Part shown: positions 37,986 through 46,190 of the stretch, piece after piece
Layout: each line of letters starts with the position of its first letter
Numbering within the stretch: position 1 is the stretch's first letter
Assembly (NCBI RefSeq): GCF_008831505.1
Contig: NZ_CP044507.1
Span: 1,364,001-1,428,000 of the forward strand
From: Chryseobacterium sp.
GTDB lineage: Bacteria; Bacteroidota; Bacteroidia; Flavobacteriales; Weeksellaceae
DNA: 64,000 nt
Direction of reading: 5' to 3'
Position numbers and translations under genes: made by a program
The notes under the pieces: model-generated
The model's database searches: none
The model's input: only the letters and a program-made list of their open reading frames with translations
Told to the model about the DNA's origin: nothing

Positions 37986-39065
37986 TTATTTGCTTTTCAT
38001 GATGTCATTCTGCACCACTACAGACTGCTCATGAATGGTCTTGAATATGCGTTCGATAAATTCCTGCGACATTCCCGTTTCTTCAGCTTTCCTTTTAGCG
38101 TATTCTGTAACGGCTTTCCAGCGGTCAGGCTGAAAAACGGTCAGGTTATTGTCACTCTTCAGCATTCCGATTTTTTCAGAAAGTTTCATCCGTTGCGAAA
38201 GTAGATCAATGACCTGATAATCTACGTCAGAAATAAGGGTGCGGTACCTTTCAAGTTCCTCGTCAAAACCCGCACACTCCTCATTCCTGACAATAAGTCC
38301 TTTCAACAGCGCGGCGAGGGTTTCCGGTGTAATCTGTTGCCTCGCGTCGCTCCAGGCTTCGTCCGGATTGCAGTGAGTCTCGATCATCACGCCCTGATAT
38401 CCCAAATTCAGGGCTTCCTGAGCTACTGACGACAGTCCGGTACGGTTACCGCAAATGTGGGAGGGATCGATTATCAGCGGAATATTGGGCAACTGGTTTT
38501 TAAAATCAAGCGCAATCTGCCAGTTGGGAATATTGCGGTAGTTTGTTTTCCTGTACGTGGAGAATCCGCGGTGTATAGCCCCAAGATGTTGGATACCGGC
38601 ACCGGCAAGGCGCTCCAGCGCGCCAACCCATAGAGCCAGGTCGGGATTTACGGGATTCTTAACCAGCACGATCCGGTCTGTACCTTTCAAAGCATCGGCA
38701 ATTTCCTGCACAGCAAAAGGATTTACAGTGGTGCGTGCGCCAATCCAAAGAATATCTACATCCGCATTTACGGCTGCCTGTACATGATGCATATTGGCCA
38801 CCTCGGTTGCAGTCTTGTAGCCGAATTCTTCCTTTACTTTCCTCAGCCAGCCCAAGCCAATGGTTCCCACGCCTTCAAAGCCGTTAGGTTTGGTACGCGG
38901 TTTCCAGATACCGGCACGAAATACAGAGACCGAAGCCCCGGATTCTTTCATCCGGCCGGCAGTTTCCAGCATTTGGGTCTCACTCTCGGCGCTGCAGGGC
39001 CCTGCGATGATTAGCGGATGATTGAACTGTGAAATCCAGTCGTTATTTATATCGGTTAACTGCAT
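37986..39065 (-). CDS. Bifunctional DAHP synthase / chorismate mutase
   Basis: 359 residues from ATG 39065 (MQLTDINNDW). The frame is open to a TTG at 39089 that overlaps the dnaX stop. Residues 1-265 are a type I-beta DAHP synthase (AGPCSAESE, WKPRTKPNGFEG, IWIGARTTVNPF, DPSHICGNR). Residues about 275-355 are an AroQ-type chorismate mutase (RYRTLISDVDYQVIDLLSQR, LSEKIGMLKSDN). It makes the first shikimate-pathway step and turns chorismate to prephenate; the CM domain likely gives feedback control, as in related fusions. Lies directly after dnaX. Confidence 0.94.
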   Translation of the reverse strand: MQLTDINNDWISQFNHPLIIAGPCSAESETQMLETAGRMKESGASVSVFRAGIWKPRTKPNGFEGVGTIGLGWLRKVKEEFGYKTATEVANMHHVQAAVNADVDILWIGARTTVNPFAVQEIADALKGTDRIVLVKNPVNPDLALWVGALERLAGAGIQHLGAIHRGFSTYRKTNYRNIPNWQIALDFKNQLPNIPLIIDPSHICGNRTGLSSVAQEALNLGYQGVMIETHCNPDEAWSDARQQITPETLAALLKGLIVRNEECAGFDEELERYRTLISDVDYQVIDLLSQRMKLSEKIGMLKSDNNLTVFQPDRWKAVTEYAKRKAEETGMSQEFIERIFKTIHEQSVVVQNDIMKSK

Positions 39066-39085
39066 GGGTTTGTAAAATGGGGTTA

Positions 39086-39676
39086 TCAACTAAGGTCAAG
39101 TTTAAAGAGGTCATCAAGTTCTTTCAGTACCGGGTTAATCTGTACATACTTTTCGAAGAGACTGCGTTTGGTCACGATTTCTTTCTTCAGGTTTACCGCA
39201 TCCATCTTATATTCCACACGGAATGTATAATTGTGTACTTTGTGCCGAAAGTGGTTCAGGAAATCATGGGATACTTTATCAAATTCAGATTTGGCAGTAT
39301 CTGAAGGATAGAAGATGCGGATCAGGTCTTCGTCCTCCTTATGGACTTTAAAACCGCTGATGGCATTGTAAATGACAATATCTTTTTGCTGAATCTGATT
39401 CAGGAAGGCTTTCCATTCAGTCTGCAGATCGGTTTCCGTAAAGTGGCTGTTGGGAAGTTCTTCCTTATCTGCCTGAATCACCGTATCTTTCTCCTCCTCT
39501 TCCTCAACGGTAAGCTTGCGCGCAATGCTGAACCGCGAGGGCGTAGCCGGTTTGGACTTCACTACAGGAGTTACCGCCTTTTGAACGACCGCTGCTTCCG
39601 GCACAGCCGGTATCTCTTTTGGTTTTTCAGACGCGGGAGGCGGAAGCTGCTCAAGCCGGGGGGCTAAAATCAGGAA
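39086..39676 (-). CDS. dnaX: dnaX tail (tau-type C-terminal part) in the -1 frame, no start codon of its own
   Basis: This frame continues the DnaX protein after the A11 run at 39677-39687. From the run it reads K-F-L-I-L-A-P-R-L-E-Q, then a proline-rich linker, an acidic stretch and a folded C-terminal domain (WKAFLNQI, IYNAISGFKVHKEDED, FDKVSHDFLNHFRHKV), as found at the C-terminus of Bacteroidota DnaX. The first possible start is a GTG at 39604 inside the linker, with no promoter. So it is either made as a tau-like product by -1 frameshift or slippage in the A run, or the gene is broken or mis-sequenced. Confidence 0.8.
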   Translation of the reverse strand, partial: FLILAPRLEQLPPPASEKPKEIPAVPEAAVVQKAVTPVVKSKPATPSRFSIARKLTVEEEEEKDTVIQADKEELPNSHFTETDLQTEWKAFLNQIQQKDIVIYNAISGFKVHKEDEDLIRIFYPSDTAKSEFDKVSHDFLNHFRHKVHNYTFRVEYKMDAVNLKKEIVTKRSLFEKYVQINPVLKELDDLFKLDLS

Positions 39677-40755
39677 TTTTTTTTTTTGACGGAATTATTT
39701 GCTGCGGTTAGGCTGGCAAGCTGCATCAAAGCAATCTCCACCATCAGCCTGGGATTCTTCGAATTTTTATAGTTAATATCTGCATGGTTACAGATTTCAA
39801 TGCCGTCAATAAGCTGCTGCGGCGTCCATTTCTGGCTCTGGGCGCCGAAACGTTCCTTCGTCTTCTCGCCTACTTCAATAAGTGAAAGCGTAACAGGATT
39901 CTGCGCCATCATAAGATCGCGGAAATGGCTGCCCAATCCGGCGATGAAAAGATGCGGGTCAAATCCCTTTTTTACAATTTCGTTAAAGGCGGTGAGAATC
40001 TCAGGAATCTTATTTTCGTGCGCAAGGTCGGCAACAGTAAGATACTGGTCATAATCCAGGATATTAAGGACTTCAGCCGCTTTCTGGAGCGTAATATTTT
40101 TCTGGGTAAAGGTGGAGAGCCTGTCAAAGATGGATAATGCATCACGCAGGGCACCATCGGCTTTTTGCGCTACCAGGTAAAGTGCGTCGTCATCATACCG
40201 GATGTTTTCAGCTTCAGCAATCTTGCGAAGGTGCTGCTGGATATCCTCAATGGTTATCCTTTTGAAATCATAAATCTGACATCTGGATAGAATCGTCGGT
40301 ATGATTTTATGCTTCTCTGTGGTAGCCAGAATAAAGATCGCGTGCGCGGGCGGTTCCTCCAGGGTTTTTAGGAAGGCGTTAAAAGCGGCAGACGAAAGCA
40401 TATGCACCTCGTCTATGATATACACCTTGTAGGTACCAACCTGTGGTGCGAAACGTACCTGGTCTATCAGCTCGCGAATATCATCTACCGAATTATTGGA
40501 AGCGGCATCAAGTTCATGGATATTGTAGGTAAAGCCATCTTCCGAAGTGGCACCATCTCTTTCGTTGATCTTGCGGGCCAGAATCCTGGCGCAAGTGGTC
40601 TTGCCCACCCCACGCGGACCGCAGAAAAGCAGTGCCTGGGCAAGCTGGTTTTCTTCTATGGCATGCTCCAGTGTGTCCGTAATATGCGTCTGCCCAACAA
40701 CAGTATCAAACTCCTGCGGACGGTATTTTCGGGCTGAAACAACGAAGTTTTCCAT
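39670..40755 (-). CDS. dnaX: DNA polymerase III gamma/tau, ATPase part (gamma-like product)
   Basis: 361 residues from ATG 40755. RecA-type clamp-loader ATPase: Walker A GPRGVGKTT, Walker B IIDEVHML, sensor 1 LATTEKHK, SRC motif SRCQIYDF, then the helical domain III to about 355. It ends KKKNS at TGA 39670, three codons after an A11 run (plus-strand T 39677-39687), so it would be a complete gamma-type protein. A -1 shift in the run enters the 39086-39676 frame and gives a tau form of about 557 residues. The usual four-Cys zinc module after Walker A is missing (ARKINERDGATSEDGF has no Cys), as in other flavobacterial DnaX. Confidence 0.93.
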   Translation of the reverse strand: MENFVVSARKYRPQEFDTVVGQTHITDTLEHAIEENQLAQALLFCGPRGVGKTTCARILARKINERDGATSEDGFTYNIHELDAASNNSVDDIRELIDQVRFAPQVGTYKVYIIDEVHMLSSAAFNAFLKTLEEPPAHAIFILATTEKHKIIPTILSRCQIYDFKRITIEDIQQHLRKIAEAENIRYDDDALYLVAQKADGALRDALSIFDRLSTFTQKNITLQKAAEVLNILDYDQYLTVADLAHENKIPEILTAFNEIVKKGFDPHLFIAGLGSHFRDLMMAQNPVTLSLIEVGEKTKERFGAQSQKWTPQQLIDGIEICNHADINYKNSKNPRLMVEIALMQLASLTAANNSVKKKNS

Positions 40756-40856
40756 GGGGTCAAAAATAAGCGAAATAATGTGAAATACAAAACCCCTGGT
40801 AAAAAAGCGGTTGCTGGGAATTTCATGGTACGAATGCTCCGCATAAGTATAGTCAT

Positions 40857-40881
40857 AAAAAAAGCGGCCTATGAAAGCCGC
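40857..40881 (-). terminator. Terminator of the YdcH-like gene
   Basis: Minus strand GCGGC / GCCGC stem with eight-base loop, followed by seven T. Confidence 0.7.
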
Positions 40882-40905
40882 CTGAAATAATTGTAATCCG
40901 GAAAA

Positions 40906-41142
40906 TCAATTGGTGTGCAGATAAGAATAAATATCATCCTTCAGATACAGTCTTCTCTTGCGAAGTTCAGTCAGGTGTTCATCTGTAGTGTGATTTACTT
41001 CGCCGTCTTCATAATGCTGAATAAGGGCATTCACCTCCTCATAGTTGACGTACATTTTACGGAATGTATCGTCATTTGTTTTCAGCTCTGCGATTTTCTG
41101 CACATACTCAGGAAACTCGTTAATAAGAATGTGGTTTTCCAT
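40906..41142 (-). CDS. YdcH/DUF465-like small coiled protein
   Basis: 78 residues, highly charged, two helices: FPEYVQKIAELKTNDDTFRKMYVNYEEVNALI-type first helix and LTELRKRRLYLKDDIYSYL second helix. This heptad layout with K+R-rich second helix fits YdcH (DUF465). Function unknown. Followed by its own terminator. Confidence 0.75.
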   Translation of the reverse strand: MENHILINEFPEYVQKIAELKTNDDTFRKMYVNYEEVNALIQHYEDGEVNHTTDEHLTELRKRRLYLKDDIYSYLHTN

Positions 41143-41356
41143 GGTGTAAACTATTTGTGGATTATTACAGACTAAAGTTAAACACTTTTTAGGCGTCAGT
41201 CAATATGAAACATATCATCAGGAAAAAATAGCTGAATTTTGGGAGGACTCCGTAAAGTGCAGACTTCATGTACCGGATAACTGGTGAACCGCACTTCAAC
41301 CCGAAAGCGGCGGACTTTAATGAAGTACTATAATGCAATTTTGGTGAATTAATCCT

Positions 41357-41386
41357 TTGAAAAACTTAAGCATTTTCTTACTTTTG
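41357..41386 (+). promoter_or_regulatory. Promoter for the CPA2 antiporter gene
   Basis: TTG at 41357-41359 and TACTTTTG at 41379-41386, 19 bp apart; about 22 bp to ATG 41409. Full consensus match. The 215 bp upstream of it (41143-41356) hold only a doubtful 21-codon ORF (41268-41333, MYRITGEPHFNPKAADFNEVL). Confidence 0.65.
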
Positions 41387-41408
41387 GGAAAATACACATT
41401 TACGCCAA

Positions 41409-43667
41409 ATGGGACACCTACCGAAACTGATAGAGGATTTAGCATTGATATTGATAGTGGCAGCTTTTGTCGTTATTATTTTCAGGAAAATCAAGCAGCC
41501 TCTTGTACTGGGATATATCATTGCTGGTTTCCTGGTGAGCCCAAACCTGAACATTTTTCCGTCCGTGGTGGACAGTGCCAATATTAAAACCCTGGCGGAG
41601 ATCGGGGTGATATTCCTCCTGTTCAGTCTCGGACTGGAATTCAGTTTCAAGAAACTGATGAACGTGGGAGGCTCGGCCTCAGTGACAGCCTTTGTGGAGA
41701 TTATTTTCATAACCATAGCCGGTTACTATACGGGGCGCTGGCTGGGCTGGAGCATCATGGACAGTATGTTTCTGGGTGGTATGCTGGCCAGCTCGTCTAC
41801 CACCATCATTATCAGGGCATTCGATGAGCTTGGAGTGAAGACCAGGAACTTCGCAAAGACGGTCTTTGGTGTTCTGGTGGTAGAAGATATCGTGGTGATC
41901 CTGCTTATGGTACTTCTCTCCACCATTGCGGTGACAAAAGAATTTGAAGGCACACAGATCCTGTTTACTGTTGTTAAATTGCTGTTCTTTCTCATTTTAT
42001 GGTTTCTGTTGGGCATCTTCCTGGTGCCTACCCTGCTCAAGAAAATAAAACCTTTGGTTGATGATGAAATCCTGCTTATCCTTTCCATCGGTCTCTGTCT
42101 GGGCATGGTGCTTATCGCGGTGAACGTTGGTTTCTCGGCAGAGCTTGGCGCTTTTGTTATGGGATCCATCATCGCTGAAACTACCGTGGCTGAAAAAGTG
42201 GAGCATACGTTGAAATCTGTAAAAGATCTTTTTGCAGCCGTGTTCTTTGTCTCGGTAGGTATGATGATAGACTATGAAGCCATGATCACCTATGCCTGGC
42301 CCATCTTCATCGTAACCATATTGACCATAGTGGGTAAACTTTTCAGTTCTGCGTTAGGTGCGCTGATCTCCGGACAGCCACTGAAACAGTCTATTCAGGT
42401 CGGGATGAGTATGGCGCAGATCGGTGAATTTGCCTTTATTGTGGCTACGCTTGGACTCTCACTGGGTGTAATATCGGATTTCCTCTTTCCGGTGGCGGTG
42501 GGTGTTTCGGCCATCACTACGTTCACTACACCTTATCTTATCAAACTCTCGGAACCGTTTTATAGCTGGCTGGTACGCGTGGTTCCGCCCAAATATATTG
42601 AGAAAATCAACCGCTATTCCTCCAACACGCAGAACATACAGGCCGAAAACAGCTGGAAGACGATACTTACAAACTATGTTCGGATTATCGTGATCAACGG
42701 AATCATCATCATGGCCATTTATCTGCTTTTTGCAAACTTTATCATTCCCGCCATCAACGATAACCTGGAAAGCAACAGTCTGAAAAACATCATTGGCAAT
42801 GCCTTACCGGTGCTTTTCATCCTTCCCTTCCTATGGGCGCTGATGGTAAAACGGCCAAATTCCGTGGCTTACCGCGAACTGTGGACCAAGACCAAATACA
42901 GCCGCGGTCCGCTGCTGATTATAGAAATTATCCGTTTTTCAATCGGTATCGGAATCTTAGGCTTTTTTCTGGACCGGTTCGCCTCCACAACGATCTCTTT
43001 CTTCATCACCATTCCGGTGGCAATCGTGCTGATGGTCATCTTCTCCAACAGGCTCAACAAGTTTTACAGCCGTATCGAGAGCAGGTTTATCACCAACCTC
43101 AACGACCGTGCTGAAATGGGCGATGCGCAGGCGGTAACCACCCTTGCAGGCACTTCCAATATTAAAGAAAGCCTGGCAGCCTGGGATGTACATATCATTG
43201 AACTGGAAGTAAAACCACTGGCGGAATATATTGGAAAGAGTCTGGTAGACCTTCAGTGGCGGGAGAAATACGGCATTAACATCGGATATATACGCCGCGG
43301 CGGCAAACTTATCCATACGCCGGACCGCTATCAGGTGCTGATGCCTTATGACAAGGTTGGCATCATTGCGACCGATGACCAGTTCCAGATCTTTAAAGAA
43401 GTATTTGACAGTCAGGAAGTCATAGAAGAGGAAAATATTGACCATATTAAACTCGGCAAGATCCTCATCAATCATCATTCACCTAAAAAAGGACTTACCA
43501 TACAGGAATCGGGCATACGGGATAAAACGGACGGACTTGTGATCGCCATCCGGCGGGGAGATGAGCGCATCCTGAATCCTGAATCATCTGAAATCCTGCA
43601 GCTGGACGATATTGTTTGGGTGGTAGGTAACCGTAAGAAAATTGAAAAACTGAATGTGGAAATCTAA
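41409..43667 (+). CDS. CPA2-family cation:proton antiporter with TrkA-C domain
   Basis: 752 residues. About 12-13 membrane helices in residues 8-395 with the KefB/CPA2 core (GYIIAGFLVSPN, FLLFSLGLEFS, SSSTTIIIRAF, GAFVMGSIIAET). A second membrane part at about 420-560 is followed by a soluble RCK/TrkA-C-like region at 600-752 (LAEYIGKSLVDLQWREKYGINIGYIRRGGK, DKVGIIATDDQFQIF). It exchanges Na+ or K+ for H+ across the inner membrane; the TrkA-C part likely gates by ligand. The HD-domain gene starts 3 bp after its stop. Confidence 0.92.
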   Translation: MGHLPKLIEDLALILIVAAFVVIIFRKIKQPLVLGYIIAGFLVSPNLNIFPSVVDSANIKTLAEIGVIFLLFSLGLEFSFKKLMNVGGSASVTAFVEIIFITIAGYYTGRWLGWSIMDSMFLGGMLASSSTTIIIRAFDELGVKTRNFAKTVFGVLVVEDIVVILLMVLLSTIAVTKEFEGTQILFTVVKLLFFLILWFLLGIFLVPTLLKKIKPLVDDEILLILSIGLCLGMVLIAVNVGFSAELGAFVMGSIIAETTVAEKVEHTLKSVKDLFAAVFFVSVGMMIDYEAMITYAWPIFIVTILTIVGKLFSSALGALISGQPLKQSIQVGMSMAQIGEFAFIVATLGLSLGVISDFLFPVAVGVSAITTFTTPYLIKLSEPFYSWLVRVVPPKYIEKINRYSSNTQNIQAENSWKTILTNYVRIIVINGIIIMAIYLLFANFIIPAINDNLESNSLKNIIGNALPVLFILPFLWALMVKRPNSVAYRELWTKTKYSRGPLLIIEIIRFSIGIGILGFFLDRFASTTISFFITIPVAIVLMVIFSNRLNKFYSRIESRFITNLNDRAEMGDAQAVTTLAGTSNIKESLAAWDVHIIELEVKPLAEYIGKSLVDLQWREKYGINIGYIRRGGKLIHTPDRYQVLMPYDKVGIIATDDQFQIFKEVFDSQEVIEEENIDHIKLGKILINHHSPKKGLTIQESGIRDKTDGLVIAIRRGDERILNPESSEILQLDDIVWVVGNRKKIEKLNVEI

Positions 43668-43670
43668 GTG

Positions 43671-44114
43671 ATGACGAAAGAAGAACTTCTGAATAAGGCG
43701 GTCAGGATTGCCACCAAAGCCCACCGTAACCAAACCGATAAATTCGGTGCACCCTATGTGGGCCATGTTATGCGGGTGATGGATTACGGTAAGACCTATG
43801 ATGAAAAAATTGTAGGAGTCCTGCATGATACCATAGAAGACTGTCCGGAAATTACGCTGGATTACCTTTTGCAGGAAGGCTTTCCCAATCACATCGTTTT
43901 CGCAGTTGAATGTCTGACGAAAAATCCGCCGGATCAGGATTACACCGAATTCATAAAACAAACTGAAAAGTCACACTTGGCAGTGGCGGTAAAGCTCAAC
44001 GATCTGCGGGACAATATGGACCTGCGGCGGTTCACCAGACCAATGACGGACAAAGATATGAAGAGGCTCAACAAATACCTGAAAGCCTACCTTTACCTAA
44101 AGGAAAAATACTGA
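43671..44114 (+). CDS. HD-domain phosphohydrolase, SpoT/RelA hydrolase-like
   Basis: 147 residues from ATG 43671 (a GTG at 43668 abuts). HD core: AHRNQTDKFGAPYVGHVMRV, VLHDTIED with the metal-binding HD pair, and VKLNDLRDNMDL (second Asp). This is the (p)ppGpp hydrolase fold without synthetase or regulatory domains, like small Mesh1-type enzymes. Substrate not proven; candidates are (p)ppGpp or other nucleotides. Linked to the antiporter by 3 bp. Confidence 0.85.
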   Translation: MTKEELLNKAVRIATKAHRNQTDKFGAPYVGHVMRVMDYGKTYDEKIVGVLHDTIEDCPEITLDYLLQEGFPNHIVFAVECLTKNPPDQDYTEFIKQTEKSHLAVAVKLNDLRDNMDLRRFTRPMTDKDMKRLNKYLKAYLYLKEKY

Positions 44115-44129
44115 ATCTTTGAAAGCTGC

Positions 44130-45938
44130 TTATAAACCAATGCGGTAGTTAAACCCCAGCTGAAACCACCGTCCGGGCATAGGCACACCAAAGGTCTCCG
44201 TATACTTAGTGGAAGTAAGGTTGTTGATGGCCAGGAATAAATGTAAATCACTATAACGGTATTTCAGCTTGAGATCTATTAACTGGTAGCTTCCCGTAGA
44301 AACCCGCTCATTATACCGGTATACCCATTGTGCTGTGATTCCCTTCAGCAACCTGTTTTCCATTTTAGCTACCAGTTGATGCTTTAGGTTTTCCATCACA
44401 TAGCGTGATAACAGATTTGCCGGTTGTTCTGCCCTGCTGTTCAGAAAAGTGTACCCCAACGACCAGGACTGAATAAATGATTTAAGTTGCTGCCGCAACT
44501 CAAGTTCCATACCTTCCGTATAGATGCTTCCAATATTTTCGGCACGCCAGAGTTCGTTTTCGCCGGCTTTAATCCAGTCAATTGAATTGTCTGAATCCCG
44601 CAAAAATCCGCTGATTTTAAGGTCCACACCTTTCCGGTGATACCGGTATCCAATTTCCGCCGAAACCGCCTCTTCAGGTTGCAGAGATGGGTTGCCTGAT
44701 TCTGTTTTACTCAGGTAATAAAGGTCTGTAAAGGTAGGGATGCGGCTTACTCTGGACACGTTTCCGTATATTTTATGGTTTGGGTCCAGGTCAAATCCCA
44801 CATCAATGCCCGGATAATAAAAATTTCCTTCGCGGTCATAAGCAGACCATGAAATTCCGGGTGAAACATCCAGCCTGTCATTAAAAAAAGAAAAATGATG
44901 CTCCAGAAAAAGTTGGGTAATAAAACGTTCCCGGTGGCCAAGGTTATTGCTGGCCAGAAATTCCTTACGGATTTCAGCGCCAACACCTGTTGTTCCTAAT
45001 ACCGAAAATAAGGTAGTGTTAATCTCGCCGCCAATATTATTGCCGATGTGAATATTGCGGTACACTTCAGGCTTTCCGCGTACATATTCGTAAATGTCCT
45101 GCCCTCGGCGCCAGTAAATATTGGAGTTCAGGGTCCAGCGGTCCCATTTCCTGTCGGCACTTAAGCTTACAACAGAGGCCTGGGTTTCTTCATACTGGTC
45201 TTTAGCTGCGGCAGTGGCGTAAAAACCGTTGGCGCCGAATTTCTTTTCCTGGATCCCGGCCTGAAAGCGCATATTTACATTTGCCGCACGAAATTGATTC
45301 TGATAAAAAATATTATTGATCGAATAATCAGTGTTGTACCTGTAGCCTTCGGAAACGGAAGAATTAATCTGGACGAAATGGCCCACCTGCTCTGAATTCA
45401 GATGAGCGCCCAGGCCCAGTGAATAAGCGGCGAAATCGCCGCCGCTGGCAGAGACGGTAGCCGCATCCTCTGCAGCAGGTTTTGTGACGATGTTAATTAC
45501 TCCTGCATACGCATTCTGGCCGAACCTTCTGGCGGCGGGACCTTTAATGACTTCTATTCTTTCTACAGATGCCAGATCAAAAGGAACACTCATGGAGTTA
45601 TGCCCCGTTTGGGAATCGTTCATCCGCACACCATTTACGAGGATCAATACCTGTTCAAAGCTGCTGCCACGCAGTGAAATATCTGCCTGCACACCGTTAC
45701 CGCCTCTCCTTCTGATATCGAAACCTGTGATTTGAGCCAGAACTTCTTCCACACTTGTAGCTGGAGAACTGCGTATTTCTTCTCTGTTAATTACAGTAAT
45801 GTTCTCACTCACCTTTGTAACCGGCAGATCCAGGAACTTGCCGTGGATGAAAACTTCACTTATTTCAGATTCTCCGGTTTGGGCTGAAATCTGGCTTATC
45901 ATACCGAGGCACAGAAATCCAAAATATTTTAACCTCAT
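44130..45938 (-). CDS. TonB-dependent outer-membrane receptor, BtuB-like size
   Basis: 602 residues from ATG 45938, where a signal peptide starts (MRLKYFGFLCLGMISQISAQ). ATG 45977 would add 13 residues. Plug domain at about 40-165 (ENITVINREEIRSSPATSVEEVLAQITGFDIRRRGG, ISLRGSSFEQVLILVNGVRMND, IEVIKGPAARRFGQNAYAGVINIVTK) and a 22-strand barrel ending in WFQLGFNYRIGL. Short and without carboxypeptidase-like N-terminal extension, hence not a SusC protein. It resembles vitamin B12 or siderophore receptors; ligand uncertain. No clear cobalamin riboswitch was found upstream. Confidence 0.9.
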   Translation of the reverse strand: MRLKYFGFLCLGMISQISAQTGESEISEVFIHGKFLDLPVTKVSENITVINREEIRSSPATSVEEVLAQITGFDIRRRGGNGVQADISLRGSSFEQVLILVNGVRMNDSQTGHNSMSVPFDLASVERIEVIKGPAARRFGQNAYAGVINIVTKPAAEDAATVSASGGDFAAYSLGLGAHLNSEQVGHFVQINSSVSEGYRYNTDYSINNIFYQNQFRAANVNMRFQAGIQEKKFGANGFYATAAAKDQYEETQASVVSLSADRKWDRWTLNSNIYWRRGQDIYEYVRGKPEVYRNIHIGNNIGGEINTTLFSVLGTTGVGAEIRKEFLASNNLGHRERFITQLFLEHHFSFFNDRLDVSPGISWSAYDREGNFYYPGIDVGFDLDPNHKIYGNVSRVSRIPTFTDLYYLSKTESGNPSLQPEEAVSAEIGYRYHRKGVDLKISGFLRDSDNSIDWIKAGENELWRAENIGSIYTEGMELELRQQLKSFIQSWSLGYTFLNSRAEQPANLLSRYVMENLKHQLVAKMENRLLKGITAQWVYRYNERVSTGSYQLIDLKLKYRYSDLHLFLAINNLTSTKYTETFGVPMPGRWFQLGFNYRIGL

Positions 45939-46011
45939 TTTACACCTGCATTTATAATATAGTGACAGATTCCGCATCTTTACCTGCGGAACAGCCCTGA
46001 ATTGGAAGCGG

Positions 46012-46019
46012 CAAAGATA
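46012..46019 (-). promoter_or_regulatory. -7 box for the TonB receptor gene
   Basis: Minus strand TATCTTTG with following GCC, 74 bp before ATG 45938 and 35 bp before ATG 45977. No -33 TTG. Confidence 0.4.
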
Positions 46020-46164
46020 AATAAAGTTGGGTGATCCTGAATACAGGAAATACCGCAGATATAAATTTAACAGTACTAATTCCCACCGAATTGGATACCG
46101 TTCCTGCGACGGTTTACCCTTTTCTGTTGCCTAAAGTCAGGAACGTTTACACCTAAATTTTATG

Positions 46165-46172
46165 TAATTTTG
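46165..46172 (+). promoter_or_regulatory. -7 box for uvrA
   Basis: TAATTTTG, 18 bp before ATG 46191. No exact TTG at -33 (TTTAC present). Confidence 0.45.
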
Positions 46173-46190
46173 TAGTCCTCAAATTCATAC

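Noticed and set aside
39086-39604. Independent gene starting at GTG 39604
   Set aside because: No promoter, start lies in a proline-rich linker, and the frame connects to dnaX through the A11 run.
41268-41333. 21-codon ORF MYRITGEPHFNPKAADFNEVL in the antiporter leader region
   Set aside because: No promoter or terminator of its own, and the antiporter promoter lies after it; chance ORF cannot be excluded.
46020-46165. Cobalamin riboswitch upstream of the BtuB-sized receptor
   Set aside because: AGGTG, AAAAGGG and GGTG pieces occur on the minus strand, but the CCCGC core and a proper B12 box (CAGGAGACCTGCC) are missing, and the -7 box at 46012 would start transcription after them.
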